From: Stenotrophomonas sp. Marseille-Q4652
GTDB lineage: Bacteria; Pseudomonadota; Gammaproteobacteria; Xanthomonadales; Xanthomonadaceae
Assembly: GCF_916618915.1 (NCBI RefSeq)
Contig: NZ_CAKAKE010000001.1
Location: 310,001 to 374,000 of the forward strand
Reading direction: 5' to 3'
DNA length: 64,000 nt
Below the pieces are notes generated by a model. The model made no database searches and was not told where the DNA came from. It saw only the letters and a program-made list of their open reading frames with translations. Numbering within the stretch: position 1 is the first letter of the stretch; each line of letters opens with the position of its first letter. The translations under genes and the position numbers were made by a program. Shown one piece after another: positions 60,991-64,000 of the stretch.

Positions 60991-62211
60991 TCAGGCCGTC
61001 GCCAGCGTTGCGCCGGGCCGGGTGCAGGCGCGCAGCTCGGCCTGGAGGTGGGCGAAGGCGCGCCACTCCATGGCCTGCAGCAGCGCCACCTGCGCAGGCG
61101 GCAGGCCCTCGGTGAGCGTGGCGGCGCCGAAGTCGCTGAGCACCACGTCGCCGCCGTGCAGATCCCACAGCAGGTTGTGGGCGTACAGGTCGCCATGCAC
61201 CACGCCGCGGGCGTGCAGGTGGGTGACCGCCGCATGGACCTGGGCGAGCAGGTGTTCGGCCTGGGCGGGCGAAAGGTGGAAACCGGCTGGATAGACATCG
61301 CGGGTGCAGCTGTCCAGGTCCGGAGGCCCGGCCAGTGCGACGAAGCTGTCGGGCAGCAGTGGCAGGGCCGTGGCCAGGCCGGCATCGGCGCGGCCATCCA
61401 CCCGCGCCAGCGGGGTCAGCAACTGCGGGTGGCTGCCCGCACGCAGGCCGGCGGCCAGTTCGCTGGCCGGCGTGCCGTCGCTGGTCTGGGCGGCCTTGAA
61501 CAGTTTCAGCGCGACGGGCTGGCCGCTGTGGCGATGGCGCGCGCGATGGATGCGGCCGCTGGCGCCTTCACCCAGCAGTTCGCCCGGCTCCAGTGCGTCC
61601 ATCGGCCACGCGCTTGCCTCCGCATCCTGCAGCGCGTGTGTCTCGGCAGCGGCGGTGAGCGGATTGCCTGCGAGCGCCAGCCAGCACAGCGCCGGCAGCG
61701 CGAACAATGACGGCGGGATCGCCTCGAAGCGGTTGCCGGCCAGGCGCACCAGTTCCAGTTGCGTGCAACCGGACAGATCCGGCAGTTCCTCAAGCTCGTT
61801 GCAGGAGAGCATCAGCTTCTGCAGGCGCGGGCGCTGGCCCAGCGCAGCGGGCAGGTTGCGGATGTGGTTGCCGGTGAGGATCAGCCAGCGTAGAGCCGGC
61901 GGCAGGCTGTCGGCGGGCACCTCGCTGATGGCGCAGGCCTTGAAGCCGACCATTTCCAGCGCCGGGCACTGGCCCAGCACGGGCGGCAGGCGGGTGAACG
62001 GGTTGTCCGAGGCAAACAGCACGCGCAACCGGGTGAAGCGGTGCAGGTCGTCGGGCAACGCGCTGAGCGCATTGCCGGACAGGTCGAGCAGTTCCAGCGT
62101 GTCGGCCAGCTCGAACAACTGCCGGGGAAATTCGCCCAGTCCGAGGTGGGTGAGGCGCACCTGCGTGGCGCCGGCCAGCGCGCCGCGCTCGAGGTCATCA
62201 AGGGTATGCAT
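60991..62211 (-). CDS. Leucine-rich-repeat protein fused to a protein kinase
   Basis: A 406-residue two-part protein. Residues about 15-185 form seven to eight leucine-rich repeats (LELLDLSGNALSALP, LRWLILTGNHIRNLP, LELVRLAGNRFEAIP). Residues about 208-385 are a small eukaryotic-like kinase: glycine loop LGEGASGRIHRA (213-224), K236 in VALKLFK, catalytic loop HGDLYAHN (339-346) and DFG at 360-362. There is no signal peptide. The kinase is short and lacks part of the C-lobe, but its key residues are intact. Substrate unknown. The ATG at 62211 was chosen; an upstream frame extension has no repeat. Confidence 0.85.
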   Translation of the reverse strand: MHTLDDLERGALAGATQVRLTHLGLGEFPRQLFELADTLELLDLSGNALSALPDDLHRFTRLRVLFASDNPFTRLPPVLGQCPALEMVGFKACAISEVPADSLPPALRWLILTGNHIRNLPAALGQRPRLQKLMLSCNELEELPDLSGCTQLELVRLAGNRFEAIPPSLFALPALCWLALAGNPLTAAAETHALQDAEASAWPMDALEPGELLGEGASGRIHRARHRHSGQPVALKLFKAAQTSDGTPASELAAGLRAGSHPQLLTPLARVDGRADAGLATALPLLPDSFVALAGPPDLDSCTRDVYPAGFHLSPAQAEHLLAQVHAAVTHLHARGVVHGDLYAHNLLWDLHGGDVVLSDFGAATLTEGLPPAQVALLQAMEWRAFAHLQAELRACTRPGATLATA

Positions 62212-62343
62212 GGGCGCGCAGTGTAGCGGTGTGCGCCTGCCACTTTGCAGCGAGGCACAATGCAGGAGCAGCAGCCAGCGCATTGACCAAGGGTTCACAG
62301 CGGCGGGTGCAGCGTGGCAACGTGGTGTCGTGGAGGCGAGGCA

Positions 62344-62610
62344 ATGGCAACGGGTTGGGCAGGTGATGGTGCGGTCCAGGACCAGATCGACGCGACGGTC
62401 GACGATGCGATCAAGCGGGCGCGCAGCAGGCTGCCGTCCGGACCGAGCCTGGAGTACTGCGAGGAATGCGGCGAACTGATCCCCGAAGCGCGCCGCAAGG
62501 CCGTGCCGGGCGTGCGCCTGTGCATTGCCTGCCAGCAGGCGCTGGACGAGGAAGACGGACCATCAGCCGGTTACAACCGCCGCGGCAGCAAGGACAGCCA
62601 GCTGCGCTGA
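62344..62610 (+). CDS. DksA/TraR-type zinc finger protein (YbiI-like)
   Basis: An 88-residue protein with a four-Cys zinc finger, EYCEECGEL and RLCIACQQ, in the DksA/TraR arrangement, the same length as E. coli YbiI. It may bind the secondary channel of RNA polymerase, but the coiled-coil tip of DksA is missing. GGAGG lies eight bases before the ATG. Divergent from the LRR-kinase gene and convergent with sotB. Confidence 0.82.
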   Translation: MATGWAGDGAVQDQIDATVDDAIKRARSRLPSGPSLEYCEECGELIPEARRKAVPGVRLCIACQQALDEEDGPSAGYNRRGSKDSQLR

Positions 62611-62618
62611 CCGACTGC

Positions 62619-63872
62619 TCAGTGTGGGCGCGTATCCACGTGGAAGCTCGCCGCGTGCCGGTGCATGGTGCGCAGCCACCACAGCCCGGCCGCCAGCGCC
62701 AGCACGCCACCGACCAGGCCGATGTGGCGCAGGCCGACGTGCAGGCTGACCTGGCTGCCGATCAGCGCACCGGCGCCGATGCCGATGTTGAAGATGCCCG
62801 AAAACAGCGACATCGCCACGTCGGTGGCGTCCGAGGCCAGGTGCAGCACCTTGGACTGCATGGACAGTGCCACGCAGATCATCGCCACGCCCCACACCGA
62901 GGCCAGCGCAGCCAGCGCCCAGGCACTGCCGGCGGCCGGTGCAAGCAGCAGCAGGCACAACGCCAGCGCCGCGATCGAGACCAGCAGGAAGCCGCGCGGC
63001 CAGCGCAGGCCCAGGCGCGAGAACAACATGCTGCCGACCAGACCCATGCCGCCGAACAACAGCAGCACCAGCGTGGTGACGTGGCTGCTGAAACCGGCCA
63101 CCTGCTGCACGAACGGCTCGATGTAGCTGTAGGCGGTGAACTGCGCGGAGATCACCACCGCCACCAGCAGGTACAGGCCAGTCAATGCCGGGCGGCGGAA
63201 CAGGACGGGCAGGCTCGACAGCGAACCGGCGTTCTGGCTCGGCAGCGGCGGCAGCAGGCGCGCCAGCACTGCCATCACCAGCAGCGCGACCGCGCCGATG
63301 CCCAGCATCGAGGTGCGCCAGTCCATTACCTCGCCGATCACCCGGCCCAGCGGGATGCCCAGCACCATCGCCATCGAGGTGCCGGTGGCCAGCAGGCCGA
63401 GTGCCTGCGGGCGCTTGCCCTGTGGCGCCACGCGCACCGCCAGCGAGGCGGTGATCGACCAGAACACCGCGTGCGCCAGCGCGATGCCGATGCGGCTGGC
63501 GATCAGCACCGGGAAGCTCCACGCCACCGCCGAAAGTCCGTGGCTGAGCACGAACAGCACGAACACGCCGAGCAGCAGCCGGCGCCGGTCCATGTTCCGG
63601 GTCAGCAGCATGCACGGCAGCGAGGTAAGCGCCACGACCCACGCATAGATCGTCAGCATCAGCCCGACATGCTCCACCGGCATGCCGAAGCTGGCACCAA
63701 TGCCGCTGAGCAGCCCCACCGGCACGAATTCGCTGGTGTTGAAGATGAAGGCGCCCAGCGCCAGTGCGACCACGCTCAGCCAGCGCTGGCGGTCGTCACG
63801 CGTGGGGGAGTCGGGAATCGCGGAAGGCGCGCCAGCCGCCGGGGACGGGCACGTGGTGTCGTGGGAAGGCAT
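62619..63872 (-). CDS. sotB: Sugar efflux transporter SotB (MFS family)
   Basis: A 417-residue major-facilitator exporter with 12 membrane segments, very close to E. coli SotB over its whole length. Markers are [15 protein letters not shown] near the start, [44 protein letters not shown], and [18 protein letters not shown] near the end. It exports sugars such as arabinose or IPTG-like compounds and drugs in E. coli. The ATG at 63872 was chosen; earlier in-frame starts would add up to 19 residues without similarity. No operon partner. Confidence 0.93.
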   Translation of the reverse strand: MPSHDTTCPSPAAGAPSAIPDSPTRDDRQRWLSVVALALGAFIFNTSEFVPVGLLSGIGASFGMPVEHVGLMLTIYAWVVALTSLPCMLLTRNMDRRRLLLGVFVLFVLSHGLSAVAWSFPVLIASRIGIALAHAVFWSITASLAVRVAPQGKRPQALGLLATGTSMAMVLGIPLGRVIGEVMDWRTSMLGIGAVALLVMAVLARLLPPLPSQNAGSLSSLPVLFRRPALTGLYLLVAVVISAQFTAYSYIEPFVQQVAGFSSHVTTLVLLLFGGMGLVGSMLFSRLGLRWPRGFLLVSIAALALCLLLLAPAAGSAWALAALASVWGVAMICVALSMQSKVLHLASDATDVAMSLFSGIFNIGIGAGALIGSQVSLHVGLRHIGLVGGVLALAAGLWWLRTMHRHAASFHVDTRPH

Positions 63873-64000
63873 GGGCAGGAGACTGCAGGGTGGGGAATCC
63901 CGCATGTGCGGGTGCAGCAATTCTGCCACGCCGGGCCGGTGGGGTAGTGAAACACTGCAGTGCGGTGCTCGCGCCGGTCAACCGGCTGGCACTGCTGCGA

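Overview
This is a high-GC stretch of ordinary chromosomal DNA from a gammaproteobacterium. The best fit is the family Xanthomonadaceae (Stenotrophomonas, Pseudoxanthomonas or a close relative). The reasons are the strong GC bias, the synteny blocks ffh/rpsP-rimM-trmD-rplS and rpoE-rseA-mucD-lepA-lepB-DUF4845-rnc-era-recO, the katB-ankB pair and the family-level look of most proteins. This placement rests on recognition, not on a database search. Coding density is very high, no stretch of 300 bases lacks a gene, and I see no tRNA, rRNA, CRISPR array, insertion sequence, prophage or integron.

Layout. 1-3.5 kb: the end of ffh, a class IV aminotransferase, and the rpsP-rimM-trmD-rplS ribosome/tRNA operon behind a near-consensus sigma70 promoter. 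3.6-8.2 kb: a MATE exporter, a small lipoprotein, Hsp15 and catalase-peroxidase KatG. 8.3-16.8 kb: a DUF937 protein with an EF-hand, a WYL regulator with a GST, mutS, an FNR-type iron-sulfur regulator, a globin-coupled diguanylate cyclase and a CzcD-like zinc exporter. 16.8-27.8 kb: a FadB-like beta-oxidation protein, then the envelope-stress sigma factor with its anti-sigma factor and protease, followed by the lepA-to-recO translation, secretion, RNA-processing and repair block.

27.8-33.8 kb: a REC-HPt regulator, rlmD, a CYTH protein, nagZ, hpt, mtnP and cspA. 33.8-41.2 kb: a compact four-gene DNA repair operon (nuclease, ATP-dependent ligase, Lhr-type helicase, metallophosphoesterase) that diverges from an aidB-like gene. 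41.3-51.8 kb: two tandem Ala-rich lipoproteins, a thiolase, a NalP-like subtilase autotransporter, a leucine-dehydrogenase-type enzyme, an M14 peptidase, the transporter SstT and the divergent argP/argO pair. 51.8-64 kb: DUF2789, an esterase lipoprotein, an HDOD protein, a cardiolipin-synthase-like enzyme, a degenerate pseudouridine synthase, an orphan DUF4255/Pvc16-like protein, a YgjP-like metalloprotease, DUF2058, periplasmic catalase KatB with AnkB, an LRR-kinase fusion, a DksA/TraR zinc finger and the sugar exporter SotB.

Stress themes recur: peroxide (katG, katB-ankB), envelope damage (rpoE-rseA-mucD), oxygen and redox (FNR, globin cyclase), and DNA damage (mutS, the ligase operon, aidB). 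The most distinctive sequence observations are a shared 9-base core centred in dyads upstream of both katG and katB, a pseudouridine-synthase homologue that has lost its catalytic Asp, a lone Pvc16-like protein, and the repair-operon/aidB divergent pair. I did not find a clearly novel multi-gene system.
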